From Rhodovastum sp963714255 (lineage in GTDB: Bacteria > Pseudomonadota > Alphaproteobacteria > Acetobacterales > Acetobacteraceae), in contig CAVQNU010000006.1 of assembly GCA_963714255.1 (NCBI GenBank), positions 186,001 through 250,000 of the forward strand: a DNA stretch of 64,000 bases. Direction: 5' to 3'. Below, piece after piece: positions 54,476 to 63,633 of this stretch (position 1 is the stretch's first letter; the number at the start of each line of letters is the position of its first letter). A model generated the notes under the pieces. The model ran no database searches. It saw only the letters and a list, made by a program, of their open reading frames with translations, and was not told the DNA's origin. A program made the position numbers and the translations under genes.

Positions 54476-57242
54476 CACGTCGTGCCCCCCCAAGCTGGGC
54501 GCGAATACGCGCCGCCAGCTCGCTGCGCCGGAACGGCTTGCCCAGCAGGTCCACCCCTGGCGGCAGCCGCCCGTTCTCCATCAGCACGTTGCCGGAATAG
54601 CCGGAGATGAACAGCACCCGCACCCCCGGCACCGCCCGCTGCGCGGCCGCGGCCACGTCCCGGCCGGTCATGCCGCCGGGAAGGATAACGTCGGTCAGCA
54701 GCAGGTCCGGGCGCAGCCCTTCCTCCAGCGTCCGCACCGCCGCGGGACCGTCGGGGGCGGCCGCCACCACGTAGCCGAGGCCGCGCAGCATTGCCTCGGT
54801 ATGGGCGCGCACCAGTTCGTTGTCCTCGACCAGCAGGATGGTCTCGTTGCCGCCCGCCACGCCGCCGCCGCGCGCCGACGGGCGCAAGGCGGCATCCGGC
54901 GGCAGAGTGCGCGGCAAGTACATGCGCACCACGCTGCCGCGCCCGGGCTCGCTGTCGATCAGCACATGACCGCCGGACTGGCGCACGAAGCCGTACACCA
55001 TGGACAAACCCAGCCCGGTGCCCTTGCCCGGCGCCTTGGTGGTGTAGAACGGGTCGAAGGCGCGGGCCATCACCTCCTTCGGCATGCCGGTGCCGGTGTC
55101 GGACACCGCGATCATGATGTAGTCGCCGGTGCGGTCGACCCCGGCCACGGCGGCATACACACGGTCGATGCTGACATTGGTCGCCTCGATCGTCAGCGAG
55201 CCGCCGCCCGGCATGGCGTCCTGCGCATTGATCGCCAGGTTGAGGATCGCACTTTCCAGCTCGGCCGGGTCGACCAGCGCGTGCCACAGCTCGGCCGGCC
55301 AGTGCATGCGCAGGCTGACCTGCTGGCTCATCGTGCGGCGCATCAGCGGCTGCAGGTTTTGCAGCAGATCGCCCACCGCCACCACCTGCGGCGACAGCGC
55401 TTTGTGGCGCGAGAAGGCGAGCAGCCGGTGCATGAGCTGGCTGGCGCTTTCGCCGGCGCGCAGCCCCGCCTCGGCCAGTGTCACGTCGAGTCCGCGCTCC
55501 TCCTCCCCCTGTTCGGCGATGCCGTTCAGCCGGTCCTCGGCCCGCATGGCCAGCAGTTCCAGATTGCCCAGGATCACCGTCAGCAGGTTGTTCACGTCGT
55601 GCGCGATGCCGCCGGTCAGCTGGCCGACCGCTTCCAGCCGCTGCGATTGGCGGAGCTTCTCCTCGGTTTCGCGCTGCGCGGTCACGTCGCGGAAATACAC
55701 GGTCAGGCCGCCGGCGAACGGATAGGCGCGCATTTCGAACCAGGCGTTCAGCGGCGGGTAGTAGCTGGTGAAGGTCGCATCCTGGTTCTGGCCGGCAGCC
55801 GCCTCCAGCCGCTCGGCCACGTCGGTGTCCTGCAGCCCGGGCAGCAGCGCCCACACATCGGCGCCCAGCATCTCCTCGCGCTGGTGCTGCAGGTAGCGGG
55901 CGGCGGCGGCGTTGGCGTAGCGGATGCGCCAGTTGCGATCGAGCACGAACATGCCGTCCGATATGGTCGACAGGATCAGCTCCAGCTCGGTTTTTGCGCG
56001 CAGCGTGTCGGCCAGCAGCATCGCCCCTTCCAGCGCCGAGGCCACGGCGCGGGCGAACTGTTCCAGCACCAGGTCTTCCTCGGCGCTGAGCGCCTCACCA
56101 TCCGCGCGCGTCAGCGTGATCTGCCCGAGCCGCTCGCCGGCGGTGCTCAGCAGCGTAACCGCGCGCAGCGGCGGCGGCGCGCCGGGCGGTGCCGGCGCCG
56201 GCTCGCCCAGGGTCACCCCGAACCGGTCGCACGACAGCAGCGTCCGCCCAATCGTTTCGGCGCGGGCGAGGATTTCGCACACGTCGCGCAGCCGCGACAG
56301 CCGCTCTGAGGCGGTGGCGAGCTGCGCGAGCTGGCGGGTGTGATGCAGATTGGCCGCCTGCAGCCGCAGGATGCGCCGGCGGGCGCGCAGCCAGCCGCAC
56401 ACCAGCGTCGCCAGCACCGCGCAGAGCAAGGCGGCCGTGTTGATGCTGCGCTGCCGCCAGACCCGCAGCAACTCCTCCCGGCTGCGTTCCGCCACGAGAT
56501 CCAGCAGCCCCGGCAGCAGGGGCCGTATTTCCACCAGGTTGGCCCCCGTCAAGGCCGGTGCGCCTGCCGCCGCGCCGACGATCTCGCCCGGCAGCGGCAT
56601 CCCCGGGCGCGGCGGGCGGGCCGACGGCGCCCGCAGCACCAGCCGCCGTCCGGCGTCGAGCAACAGAATGTCGCCCGCGGCGCCGAGGTCCATGCCCGCA
56701 GCAAAACGGTCCAGCCAGTCCGTCCCGGTGTCGAGCACGGCAATCCCGCCGAAACCGCCGCCTTGCAGCAGGGTCCGGCGCGCCAGCAGCAGCAATTCCG
56801 GCCCGGCGAAATGCCAGGCCGGCGCCAGCGGGTCGGCGAGCCGGGCGAGCGCCGGCGCAGCCGCCGCGCGGATCTGCACCGCATCCGGCTGCCCGGCCGA
56901 TGCCACCAGCCTGCCCGTGGCATCAAGCAGGGCGGCGAACCTTGCCCCCGGCACACTGGCCAGCGCCAGCCGGAGCGGCGCGGCAAACCGTTCGGCCGTG
57001 GCGCTTTCGCCGCCGGCTACGACCGCAGCCACGTCGTCGAGCCGGCGCATTGCCGTGCCGATGTTGAGCTGCACATAGGCCACCGCGCCATTGGTCTCCG
57101 AGGCCAGCGCACGGCCGGCGACCTCGAGGCCACGCTCAAGTTCGAGCACGCGCAGCACGATCCCGGACACGACCAGCATCACCATGGCCGCGACCAGGAA
57201 CCGGTCCGGTACGCGGCGCCCGAGGGTGGTGTCCAGGCTCAT
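54402..57242 (-). CDS. Membrane hybrid sensor histidine kinase (sensor-GAF-PAS-HisKA-HATPase-REC)
   Basis: 946 residues from the ATG at 57242. A first transmembrane helix (about 15-35) and a second (about 272-292, SINTAALLCAVLATLVCGWL) bound a periplasmic sensor region. A GAF-like segment (about 310-420), a PAS domain (ILSTISDGMFVLDRNWRIRY, about 430-530), and HisKA with phospho-His in TGGIAHDVNNLLTVIL follow. HATPase motifs are NLAINAQDAM, DTGTGMP and GKGTGLGLSMVYGF. The C-terminal receiver is ILLVEDNELVRAHTEAMLRG, with Asp in LLLTDVILPGGMTG. The final 20 or so residues (KQGQGSALDPP…) are read from a palindromic element. It is divergent from an OmpR-type regulator, its probable partner. Confidence 0.94.
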   Translation of the reverse strand: MSLDTTLGRRVPDRFLVAAMVMLVVSGIVLRVLELERGLEVAGRALASETNGAVAYVQLNIGTAMRRLDDVAAVVAGGESATAERFAAPLRLALASVPGARFAALLDATGRLVASAGQPDAVQIRAAAAPALARLADPLAPAWHFAGPELLLLARRTLLQGGGFGGIAVLDTGTDWLDRFAAGMDLGAAGDILLLDAGRRLVLRAPSARPPRPGMPLPGEIVGAAAGAPALTGANLVEIRPLLPGLLDLVAERSREELLRVWRQRSINTAALLCAVLATLVCGWLRARRRILRLQAANLHHTRQLAQLATASERLSRLRDVCEILARAETIGRTLLSCDRFGVTLGEPAPAPPGAPPPLRAVTLLSTAGERLGQITLTRADGEALSAEEDLVLEQFARAVASALEGAMLLADTLRAKTELELILSTISDGMFVLDRNWRIRYANAAAARYLQHQREEMLGADVWALLPGLQDTDVAERLEAAAGQNQDATFTSYYPPLNAWFEMRAYPFAGGLTVYFRDVTAQRETEEKLRQSQRLEAVGQLTGGIAHDVNNLLTVILGNLELLAMRAEDRLNGIAEQGEEERGLDVTLAEAGLRAGESASQLMHRLLAFSRHKALSPQVVAVGDLLQNLQPLMRRTMSQQVSLRMHWPAELWHALVDPAELESAILNLAINAQDAMPGGGSLTIEATNVSIDRVYAAVAGVDRTGDYIMIAVSDTGTGMPKEVMARAFDPFYTTKAPGKGTGLGLSMVYGFVRQSGGHVLIDSEPGRGSVVRMYLPRTLPPDAALRPSARGGGVAGGNETILLVEDNELVRAHTEAMLRGLGYVVAAAPDGPAAVRTLEEGLRPDLLLTDVILPGGMTGRDVAAAAQRAVPGVRVLFISGYSGNVLMENGRLPPGVDLLGKPFRRSELAARIRAQLGGARRDSKQGQGSALDPPRGSGPLEPITF

Positions 57243-57493
57243 GTCGGTGGCGTTTTCACAACCTGGCGGTGCGGCGTCTCAGCCCCGCGCCATGTCGCAG
57301 GTCCGTGAATGGCGGCGCGAGGCCACTCACACCTGTATTCCTCCTGGGCTGGGGTGGCGGGCGGAGCCGCCCATCGGCCGCTTCCGACATGACCGGACGC
57401 CGTCATCCTGCGCGTCCAGCACCCTGCTATCGTCGCGCAACCCGCGCAAGGCCGCCGCTATCCTCTGCGCCCGCGCGTGGCCAGCGTGTGGTA

Positions 57494-57605
57494 CAACATC
57501 CCAGGGTTGCAAGACGCTTGATTTCATTTGCCGATCACTTTACGGGTATCGCCTGAAAAGGCACGTGCGCCCGCCACGGGAGGGCGCGACAACATCCCAG
57601 AGTTG
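57494..57605 (+). promoter_or_regulatory. Divergent promoter region with two near-identical 16-bp sites
   Basis: CAACATCCCAGGGTTG (57494-57509) and CAACATCCCAGAGTTG (57590-57605) differ at one base. They start 96 bp apart, about nine helical turns, on the same strand in the 409-bp gap between the kinase and regulator genes. Each has inverted CAAC/GTTG ends. They are good candidates for operators of the OmpR-type regulator, the second ending 46 bp before its ATG. The rest of the gap holds no gene. Confidence 0.5.
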
Positions 57606-57651
57606 TGCGCCAGTGGCGCGCCCTGCCGCGATCGTGTACGGTTGCCCGATC

Positions 57652-58413
57652 ATGACGACCAGCGAGCCAGCCGCCCCGCTTTCCATGCCCCGCGTGCTCC
57701 TCATCGAGGACGACGCCGATGTGGCGGAAACCATCCAGTCCTACCTGGAGCGGTCCGGCATGCGCACTGCCTGGGCGCAGACCGGCAAACGCGGCATGGA
57801 GCTGAAAAAGACCTTCACCCCGGAAGTGGTGCTGGTCGACCTGGGGCTGCCCGACATCAACGGCGTGTCGCTGATCGGCTGGCTCTGGCAGGAGCGCGAT
57901 TGCGGCATCATCGTTGTCTCCGGCCGCGGCGAGGAGGCCGAGCGGGTGGTCGGCCTGGAACTGGGGGCCGACGATTACATTTCCAAACCGGTCCAGCTGC
58001 GCGAAATGGTGGCCCGCATCCGCGCGGTGCACCGGCGCAGCAACTCCCGCGCCCAGGCGTCCGGGTCGCGGCCGGCGGCGTCGGTGCACCATGTCGGGCC
58101 GTTCAAGGTGGACCTGCAGCGCCGCCTGGTGCTCGATGCATCCGGCCAGCCGGTGGTACTGACCGCGGCCGAGTTCGCGGCCCTGCGCACCCTGCTCGGA
58201 TCGGCCGGCGAGCCGGTTTCGCGCGAGATTCTGTCCGAGGCCGCGCTGCGGCGCCCCTGGCGGCCGGAGGAGCGTAGCATCGACCAACTGATCTTCAGCC
58301 TGCGCCGCAAGCTGGCCGACGAAAGCCGCGCGCCGCGGCTGATCCAGTCGGTGCGCGGTGCCGGCTACGTGCTGGTTGGCGACAGCGCCGCGCCGGTGCC
58401 CGACCCAACGTGA
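57652..58413 (+). CDS. OmpR/PhoB-family response regulator
   Basis: 253 residues from MTTSEPAAPLSMPRVLLIED at 57652. The receiver domain has acidic pocket EDD, phospho-acceptor Asp in VLVDLGLPDING and Lys in ADDYISKPVQL. The winged-helix output domain reads VGPFKVDLQRRLVLDASGQP, LTAAEFAALRTLL, and ends RSIDQLIFSLRRKLADES then IQSVRGAGYVL. It is a DNA-binding regulator. It is divergent from the membrane hybrid kinase, separated by the region with two repeated 16-bp sites, which suggests autoregulation. Confidence 0.94.
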   Translation: MTTSEPAAPLSMPRVLLIEDDADVAETIQSYLERSGMRTAWAQTGKRGMELKKTFTPEVVLVDLGLPDINGVSLIGWLWQERDCGIIVVSGRGEEAERVVGLELGADDYISKPVQLREMVARIRAVHRRSNSRAQASGSRPAASVHHVGPFKVDLQRRLVLDASGQPVVLTAAEFAALRTLLGSAGEPVSREILSEAALRRPWRPEERSIDQLIFSLRRKLADESRAPRLIQSVRGAGYVLVGDSAAPVPDPT

Positions 58414-58438
58414 CACAACCCTCGGCCGGAGGGGAGGC

Positions 58439-58870
58439 TCAGCCCGCGGCCCGGCGGGCGGCGACGGCGGCAAGGAAGCTGCGGATGTCGTCGGCGCGCA
58501 CCGGCTTGGACGCGGCCTGCACAAGCTGCAACCCTTGCGCCCGCCCGAGGGTCACGCCCATGCGCAGCCAGGTATCGCCGTAGCCCGTCACCAGCAGCAC
58601 GGCGATGCCCGGATCGAAGGCGGCGATTTCTTTCAGCGCCTCGTAGCCGTCCTCGTCCGGCATCATGATATCGACGATCAGGCAGTCTGGATGGAAGCGC
58701 TCCAGCAGCACGCGCATCGGCGCGCCCTCGCTCGCCGCCTCGGCACGGAAGCCAACCGACCGGCACAGCGCGGCCAGGGTGGTGGCGACATCCTTGCGGT
58801 CATCAACCACCAGTACCAGGGGTTTGGCTGCGCCATCGATCGGAGCTTGCGGGTTGCCTGGCGGCTGCAT
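58439..58870 (-). CDS. Single-domain response regulator (CheY-like)
   Basis: 143 residues, receiver domain only: VLVVDDRKDVATTLAALCRS, phospho-acceptor Asp in CLIVDIMMPDEDGYEAL, VTGYGD and Lys in AASKPVRADDI. No output domain. It converges with the OmpR-type gene (25-bp gap). Together with the kinase at 54402, whose own receiver caps its chain, it could form a branched phosphorelay in which this protein is a phosphate sink or shuttle. That pairing is inferred from position only. Confidence 0.9.
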   Translation of the reverse strand: MQPPGNPQAPIDGAAKPLVLVVDDRKDVATTLAALCRSVGFRAEAASEGAPMRVLLERFHPDCLIVDIMMPDEDGYEALKEIAAFDPGIAVLLVTGYGDTWLRMGVTLGRAQGLQLVQAASKPVRADDIRSFLAAVAARRAAG

Positions 58871-59335
58871 CTGCCAATGTCACTCCGTGCGCGCTTGCCG
58901 GTTCGGTACCGGATCAGATACCCGCGAGATCTCCCGAAAATCACACGGTGTCGTCTCGCGCACGCATGCCTCCGGCCTCGAATGGCACCATGCTCGCCGG
59001 CCGCTCCGCGAGGAGGGGCGGCACAAGCACTTTGCGCTGGGATCTTGCCACGATTGCCGCGAGGACGCCATCCGTCGCCAGGGGCGCGGCAGGGTAATTG
59101 TGTTAAGGAAGGAAGGCCAGGGGCTCTGCCCCTGGACCCCGCCAAGGGCCGGGAGGCCCTTGGAACCCATTACTTTTTAACAGTTGCCTCGAGAGCGGGT
59201 TCGGCGGTGAACCGGTTCGCCGCCGAACCCGCTCTCAAGGCAACTGCCTAAAGTTCGGGGTCCAGGGGCCTCACGGCCCCCGGGGTTTCCTTCCTTGATC
59301 CGTGTCCCCCGGCACGCCCCCCGCCGCCGGTCCGG
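58871..59335. other. Gene-free region with palindromic element I
   Basis: No supported gene. The first 230 bp, upstream of the CheY-like gene, should contain its promoter. The rest is occupied by repeat copy I. Confidence 0.6.
59103..59296. repeat. Nested palindromic element, copy I (full length)
   Basis: Outer arm GGAAGGCCAGGGGCTCTGCC. The core stem 59181-59207 (begins CAGTTGCCTCGAGAGCGGGT) pairs with 59220-59246 with one mismatch, around the loop TGAACCGGTTCG. Stem sequence differs from copies A and C while pairing and the central GAACCGG are kept. Core borders are ACTTTTTAA and CTAAAG. Confidence 0.85.
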
Positions 59336-60001
59336 TCAGAGCTGATAAGGCCCCCCGCGCTCCACCCCGCGCTGCCAGGCCGGCCGCGCCGCCACCCGCT
59401 CCAGGAACGCCACCAGCCGTGGCCGGCTCGCATCCAGCCCCGCATGCGCCGCCGCGATCTGCAGCGGAAAGCTCAGCAGAATATCCGCCCCGGTCAGTTC
59501 CTCGCCGGCGAACCAGGTGCCGCGGCCGAGTTCGGCCTCGAGGAAGTCGAGATGGCGGTCGATCTCCGGCTGGGCGAGTATCTGTTTGACGCGGCGTGCC
59601 AGCCCCCGCACGACCGGGCGGACAAAGAACGGCACCGGGCCGGTCTCGATGTGGTCGAAGATCAGCTTGAGCAGCAGCGGCGTCATCGCCGAGCCCTCGG
59701 CGTAATGCAGCCAGTACGTGTAGCGCAGCCGCTCCGGCGTGCCTTCCGGCGGCACCAGCCGTCCCTGGCCGTAGCGCTCCAGGATGAACGCGACGATCGC
59801 CCCCAATTCGGCGAGCGTCACGTCGCCGTCGACGATCACCGGCAGTTTGCCGAGCGGGTGCAGCGAGCGCAGTTCGGGCGGCGCGCGCAGGCTGGCCGGA
59901 TCGCGCCTGTATTTCGCGACGCCATACGCCACGCCCAGCTCCTCCAGCAGCCAGAGGATGCGCTGGGAGCGCGAATCATTCAGGTGGTGGACGATAATCA
60001 T
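59336..60001 (-). CDS. Glutathione S-transferase family protein
   Basis: 221 residues from MIIVHHLNDSRSQRILWLLE at 60001, with GGAGAG upstream. The thioredoxin-like N-terminal domain has the Ser in NDSRSQR as probable glutathione-activating residue, HPLGKLPVIVDGD with the cis-Pro, and LAELGAIVAFILERYG. The helical C-terminal domain has FAGEELTGADILLSFPLQIA (N-capping box). A bacterial beta/theta-like GST; substrate unknown. It is divergent from the DUF4239-like membrane gene. Confidence 0.92.
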   Translation of the reverse strand: MIIVHHLNDSRSQRILWLLEELGVAYGVAKYRRDPASLRAPPELRSLHPLGKLPVIVDGDVTLAELGAIVAFILERYGQGRLVPPEGTPERLRYTYWLHYAEGSAMTPLLLKLIFDHIETGPVPFFVRPVVRGLARRVKQILAQPEIDRHLDFLEAELGRGTWFAGEELTGADILLSFPLQIAAAHAGLDASRPRLVAFLERVAARPAWQRGVERGGPYQL

Positions 60002-60231
60002 GCGGTCGGTTGCTCTCCGGTGCCCGCACGCGCCGCGCGGGATCGCCTGTGCCCATGGGAGATGCGCATATGGGAGACTTGTTCTGTTTGTCGCGCCTTG
60101 TCGTTGTTTTTTCACGGTGCACCGGCCGACTTGACTGGGCGGCCGCCGCATCCGATGGTCCGGCCCCTTTGCTCCGGGGCACGCCACGTGGAACGATACA
60201 GCGTCAGTCACCGCCGCCTGGTTAACGTTTC

Positions 60232-60990
60232 ATGAGCGGTTCGGCGGTCGCCGGCACCGTGTTCGCCATTACCGTCGCCATGGCCGTGCTCGGCGCCCAG
60301 CTGCGCGCCCGGCTGCCGGCGCACCATCTGAACGACCAGTCGCGCGACGTGATGAAGCTGGTGATGGGCCTGGTGGCGACCATGGTAGCCCTGGTGCTCG
60401 GCCTGCTGATCGCCTCGTCGAAGAGCTTCTACGACACCCAGACGGCCGAGCTGCAGACGATGTCGGTGAACGTCATCAAGCTCGACGGCATGCTGGCCGA
60501 ATACGGGACCGAGGCCGCGCCGCTGCGGCAAGCGCTGCGCCTCGGGGTCGAGCGGGCCTACCGGCGCGTCTGGCTGGACAGCGAGCAGCCGGTCGCCGGC
60601 GCCGGCAAGGGGGCGCCCTCGCAGGTCGGCGATCTGGAGCGTGCGATCCGCGCCTTGTCGCCGCAGACCGACGAACAGCGCGGGCTGCAGCGCAGCGCCG
60701 CCGGGATCGCGGCGAGCCTCGGCGAGGCGCGCCTGCTCATGCTGGAACAGATCGGCAATGCGCTGAACTGGCCGTTCCTGATCATCATGATATTCTGGAT
60801 CGCGGTGCTGTTCCTCGGCTTCGGACTGTTCGCCCCGCCAAACGCCACCGCCTTCACCGCCCTGGTCGTCGGCGGGCTTTCGGCGGCGAGCGCCATCTTC
60901 ATGATCCTGGAGATGAGCCTGCCCTATCACGGCCTGGTGCACATCTCGCCGGGGCCGATCCTCGCGGCGCTGGCGCAAATCGGCGGGTAA
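60232..60990 (+). CDS. DUF4239/bestrophin-like membrane protein
   Basis: 252 residues. N-terminal helix AVAGTVFAITVAMAVLGAQL, then DVMKLVMGLVATMVALVLGL (DUF4239 signature region with LGLLIASSK). A long extra-membrane helical segment follows (about 65-175). Two C-terminal helices are WPFLIIMIFWIAVLFLGFGL and FTALVVGGLSAASAIFMILE, ending SLPYHGLVHISPGPI. This matches the DUF4239 family, sometimes described as bestrophin-like; channel activity is not demonstrated. The Shine-Dalgarno is poor, so translation may be weak. Confidence 0.82.
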   Translation: MSGSAVAGTVFAITVAMAVLGAQLRARLPAHHLNDQSRDVMKLVMGLVATMVALVLGLLIASSKSFYDTQTAELQTMSVNVIKLDGMLAEYGTEAAPLRQALRLGVERAYRRVWLDSEQPVAGAGKGAPSQVGDLERAIRALSPQTDEQRGLQRSAAGIAASLGEARLLMLEQIGNALNWPFLIIMIFWIAVLFLGFGLFAPPNATAFTALVVGGLSAASAIFMILEMSLPYHGLVHISPGPILAALAQIGG

Positions 60991-61022
60991 GCACTGGCCG
61001 GCCGTGCGCAGGCCGGCGCCTG

Positions 61023-62477
61023 CTACTGCCGCCCGTAGGTATCCTCAAGGCGCACGATATCGTCCTCGCCCAGATACGACCCGCTCTGCACCTCGATCAG
61101 CGCCAGCGGAATCCGTCCCGGGTTCTCCAGCCGGTGGATGCTGCCGAGCGGCAGATAGACGCTCTCGTTCTCGCGCACCAGCCGCGTCGTCGAGTCGCAG
61201 GTCACCAGCGCGGTGCCGCTCACCACCACCCAGTGCTCCGCCCGGTGGTAATGCTTCTGTAACGACAACTTGTGCCCCGGCGTCACCACGATGCGCTTGA
61301 CCTGGAACCGCTCGCCGCGGATCAGGCTTTCGTAGAACCCCCACGGACGATAGACCCGGTTGTGCGCCACCGCTTCCCGCCGCCCGGCCGCGCGCAGCCG
61401 GTCCACCACGCGCTTCACGTCCTGCGCGCAATCGCGGTGCATGGCCAGCACCGCATCCTCGGTCACCACCACCACTGCATCCTGCAGCCCCACCACGGCG
61501 GTGACGATGCCGTCAGTGCGCACGTAACAGTTGGCAGCCCCTTCCAGCACCACATCGCCCACCGCGACGTTGCCGGCGCCGTCCTTGGCGCCGAGGTCCC
61601 ACAGCGCCCCCCAGCTTCCCACGTCCGACCAGCCCAAATCGGCCGGCACCACCACAGCGCGGTCGGTGTGCTCGGCCAGGGCGTAGTCCAGGCTTATACT
61701 CGGCACGTGGGCGAACGCATCGGGGTCCAGGCGGACGAAATCGAGGTCCTCCTTGCGTCCGCTCACCGCCGGGCGCAGCGCCGTCAGCACCTGCGGCGCG
61801 TAGCGCTCCAGCTCGGCCAGCAGAGTGCGCGCGGTGAACACGAACATGCCCGAGTTCCACAGATGCCGGCCGGAGGCGGCCATCGTCGCGGCGGTCGGCG
61901 CGTCGGGCTTTTCGATGAAGCGGGCCAGGGTGTGCACGCCGGGCAGCCCGGCGATCGGGCCGGCCACTTCGATATAGCCGAAGCCCGTCTCGGCCGAGGC
62001 CGGGCGCATGCCAAAGGTGACGACGTGTCCGGCGCGCGCGGCCGGCAGCGCCGCGGCGAGCGCGCGGTGCAGCGCGGGCACGTCGCGGATGGCGGCGTCG
62101 GCGGCCATCATCCACAGCACCGCGTCGGGGTCCTGCTCGGCCACCAGCAGGGCCGCGGCGGCGATCGCCGGGGCGGAATTGCGCCCCACCGGCTCCAGCA
62201 CGATGCGCGGCGACACCACGCCGGCCCGCAGCAACTGCTCGGCCACAACGAACCGGTGCGCCTGGTTGCACACCACGATCGGCGCGGCGAAACCCTCGCC
62301 CACGGCCCGCAGCGCGGTTTCCTCGATCATCGAACGCTCGGTGACCAGCGGCCAGAACTGCTTGGGGAAGCTCTCGCGGGAAACCGGCCATAGCCGCGTG
62401 CCGGAGCCGCCGGACAGCAACACCGGCACCACCGCGCCACGCGTATCGGTGCCGGCATCGGGTGTCGGGGGGCTCAT
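61023..62477 (-). CDS. manC: Mannose-1-phosphate guanylyltransferase/mannose-6-phosphate isomerase
   Basis: 484 residues from the ATG at 62477. The pyrophosphorylase domain starts VPVLLSGGSGTRLWPVSRES, then FPKQFWPL, FGMRPASAETGFGYIEV, FIEKPDA and SLDYALAEHTDRAVVVPADL plus GWSDVGSW. The C-terminal cupin isomerase domain has RPWGFYESLIRGERFQVKRI and the metal-binding HKLSLQKHYHRAEHWVVVSG. It is bifunctional: it isomerises fructose-6-phosphate to mannose-6-phosphate and makes GDP-mannose from mannose-1-phosphate. It could feed mannose, rhamnose or fucose to the polysaccharide genes at 37-51 kb. Upstream lies palindromic element J. Confidence 0.95.
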   Translation of the reverse strand: MSPPTPDAGTDTRGAVVPVLLSGGSGTRLWPVSRESFPKQFWPLVTERSMIEETALRAVGEGFAAPIVVCNQAHRFVVAEQLLRAGVVSPRIVLEPVGRNSAPAIAAAALLVAEQDPDAVLWMMAADAAIRDVPALHRALAAALPAARAGHVVTFGMRPASAETGFGYIEVAGPIAGLPGVHTLARFIEKPDAPTAATMAASGRHLWNSGMFVFTARTLLAELERYAPQVLTALRPAVSGRKEDLDFVRLDPDAFAHVPSISLDYALAEHTDRAVVVPADLGWSDVGSWGALWDLGAKDGAGNVAVGDVVLEGAANCYVRTDGIVTAVVGLQDAVVVVTEDAVLAMHRDCAQDVKRVVDRLRAAGRREAVAHNRVYRPWGFYESLIRGERFQVKRIVVTPGHKLSLQKHYHRAEHWVVVSGTALVTCDSTTRLVRENESVYLPLGSIHRLENPGRIPLALIEVQSGSYLGEDDIVRLEDTYGRQ

Positions 62478-62534
62478 GCCAATGTCCTCGCACGGTTCGA
62501 CGAAACCTATGCCAGCGGGGCGGGGGCAGTGTCC

Positions 62535-62640
62535 AGTAAGGCAAGGCCAGGGCTCTGCTCTGCCCTGGACCCGCCCCAGCGCTCAGCGCGCCGTTTGGTG
62601 CGACGAGGCAGTGGCCCCCTTGACCCCGCCACTTAAGGAT
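62535..62640. repeat. Palindromic element, copy J (degenerate)
   Basis: The left arm (AAGGCAAGGCCAGGGCTCTG, then GCCCTGGACCCG) is intact. The right arm is lost; only CCCGCCACTTAAGG at the core border remains. That border supplies the TAA stop of the neighbouring DUF429-like gene at 62633. Confidence 0.65.
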
Positions 62641-63592
62641 CGGAAACCACCGGCAGCGCCGTCTGGCCCAGCACCCAGCCTTCCCATCGGCGGACCCACG
62701 GATCGTCCGGCACGAAAGCCGGACGCCGGCCGGCCAGCACGTTCAGCACGCACAACATACCGAGCGTGCAATCGAACCGGTCCTCCCCGGCCGCATCGGC
62801 GCCGAACCCGTCATCCACCGAGGCGGCCATGGCCGGCTCCGGAACGGCACCAAGCCGCGCCATCGCACCATGCAGTCCCGCCGCGAGCGCCACCCGGTCC
62901 GCCCGGCGCCGCTTGCTGCCGGCCAGGCGAAGCCCGAGATGACGCAATGCCTCGGCCGGATAGGTCTCTGCCATCACAATCATGTCGGATAACAACAGAT
63001 CGGACAGGTCCCCGTCGAAGGGCCAGATACCGATCCGCTCGCCCTGCGTCAGTGCCGGCACCAGCATGTCCCGCCAGGCCGCCAGCGCCGCCTTGCCGGA
63101 CTGGTTGGCGCCCAGCGTCCAGAACGGCGGCGCCCCGGCCGGGCGCTCGGCGGTGGCGCGGTCGACCGCGCGGTGCAACGCTTGCGCCCCGCCGAGACCG
63201 AGTGCTGCGGCATGCGCCGCCCGCGTCATGCCGGCGCGGCCACGCATCGGGTAGAAAGGACTCCCGGGGCCGACCTCATCAAGGCTGGCGCAGACGCGGA
63301 AAAACCCGGGGCGGCCGGCAAGGCCGCGCAGGAAATCCGGAAACTTCATCCGGATGTCATGCGCCTCGGCATAAGCGCGTGGCAGCCCGAGCGGACAGTC
63401 GATGCCGAACAGCACCGGCCCGTCGGGCGCGCGCAGCCGCCCCAGCAGCGTGGCCGGATCGCCCGCCGGCACCGGGGCGGCGAGATGCCAGACAGCGCCG
63501 TTGCGGCGTGCCACCGCCATCCAGCGCTTGCGCGCGTCTATGCTCCAATCGGCATGAACCGCGAGATTGACGCTTGCACTTGTCACGATCAT
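62633..63592 (-). CDS. DUF429-like protein, function unknown
   Basis: 319 residues from the ATG at 63592; an ATG at 63604 and a GTG at 63610 in frame are alternatives. The N terminus VNLAVHADWSIDARKRWMAV resembles the D-W-S/S-x-x-x-R-W start of RNase H-like DUF429 proteins, as do LFGIDCPLGLPRAYAE, MAETYPAEALRHLGL and FDCTLGMLCVLNVLAGR with conserved acidic residues. A predicted nuclease fold is therefore possible, but I am not certain of the family. It is divergent from the cytochrome b561 gene (41 bp). Its stop lies in a truncated palindromic element. Confidence 0.7.
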   Translation of the reverse strand: MIVTSASVNLAVHADWSIDARKRWMAVARRNGAVWHLAAPVPAGDPATLLGRLRAPDGPVLFGIDCPLGLPRAYAEAHDIRMKFPDFLRGLAGRPGFFRVCASLDEVGPGSPFYPMRGRAGMTRAAHAAALGLGGAQALHRAVDRATAERPAGAPPFWTLGANQSGKAALAAWRDMLVPALTQGERIGIWPFDGDLSDLLLSDMIVMAETYPAEALRHLGLRLAGSKRRRADRVALAAGLHGAMARLGAVPEPAMAASVDDGFGADAAGEDRFDCTLGMLCVLNVLAGRRPAFVPDDPWVRRWEGWVLGQTALPVVSDP

Positions 63593-63633
63593 CCCCGTGG
63601 GCATAAACACCCGCGGAACGACAGGAGACGATC

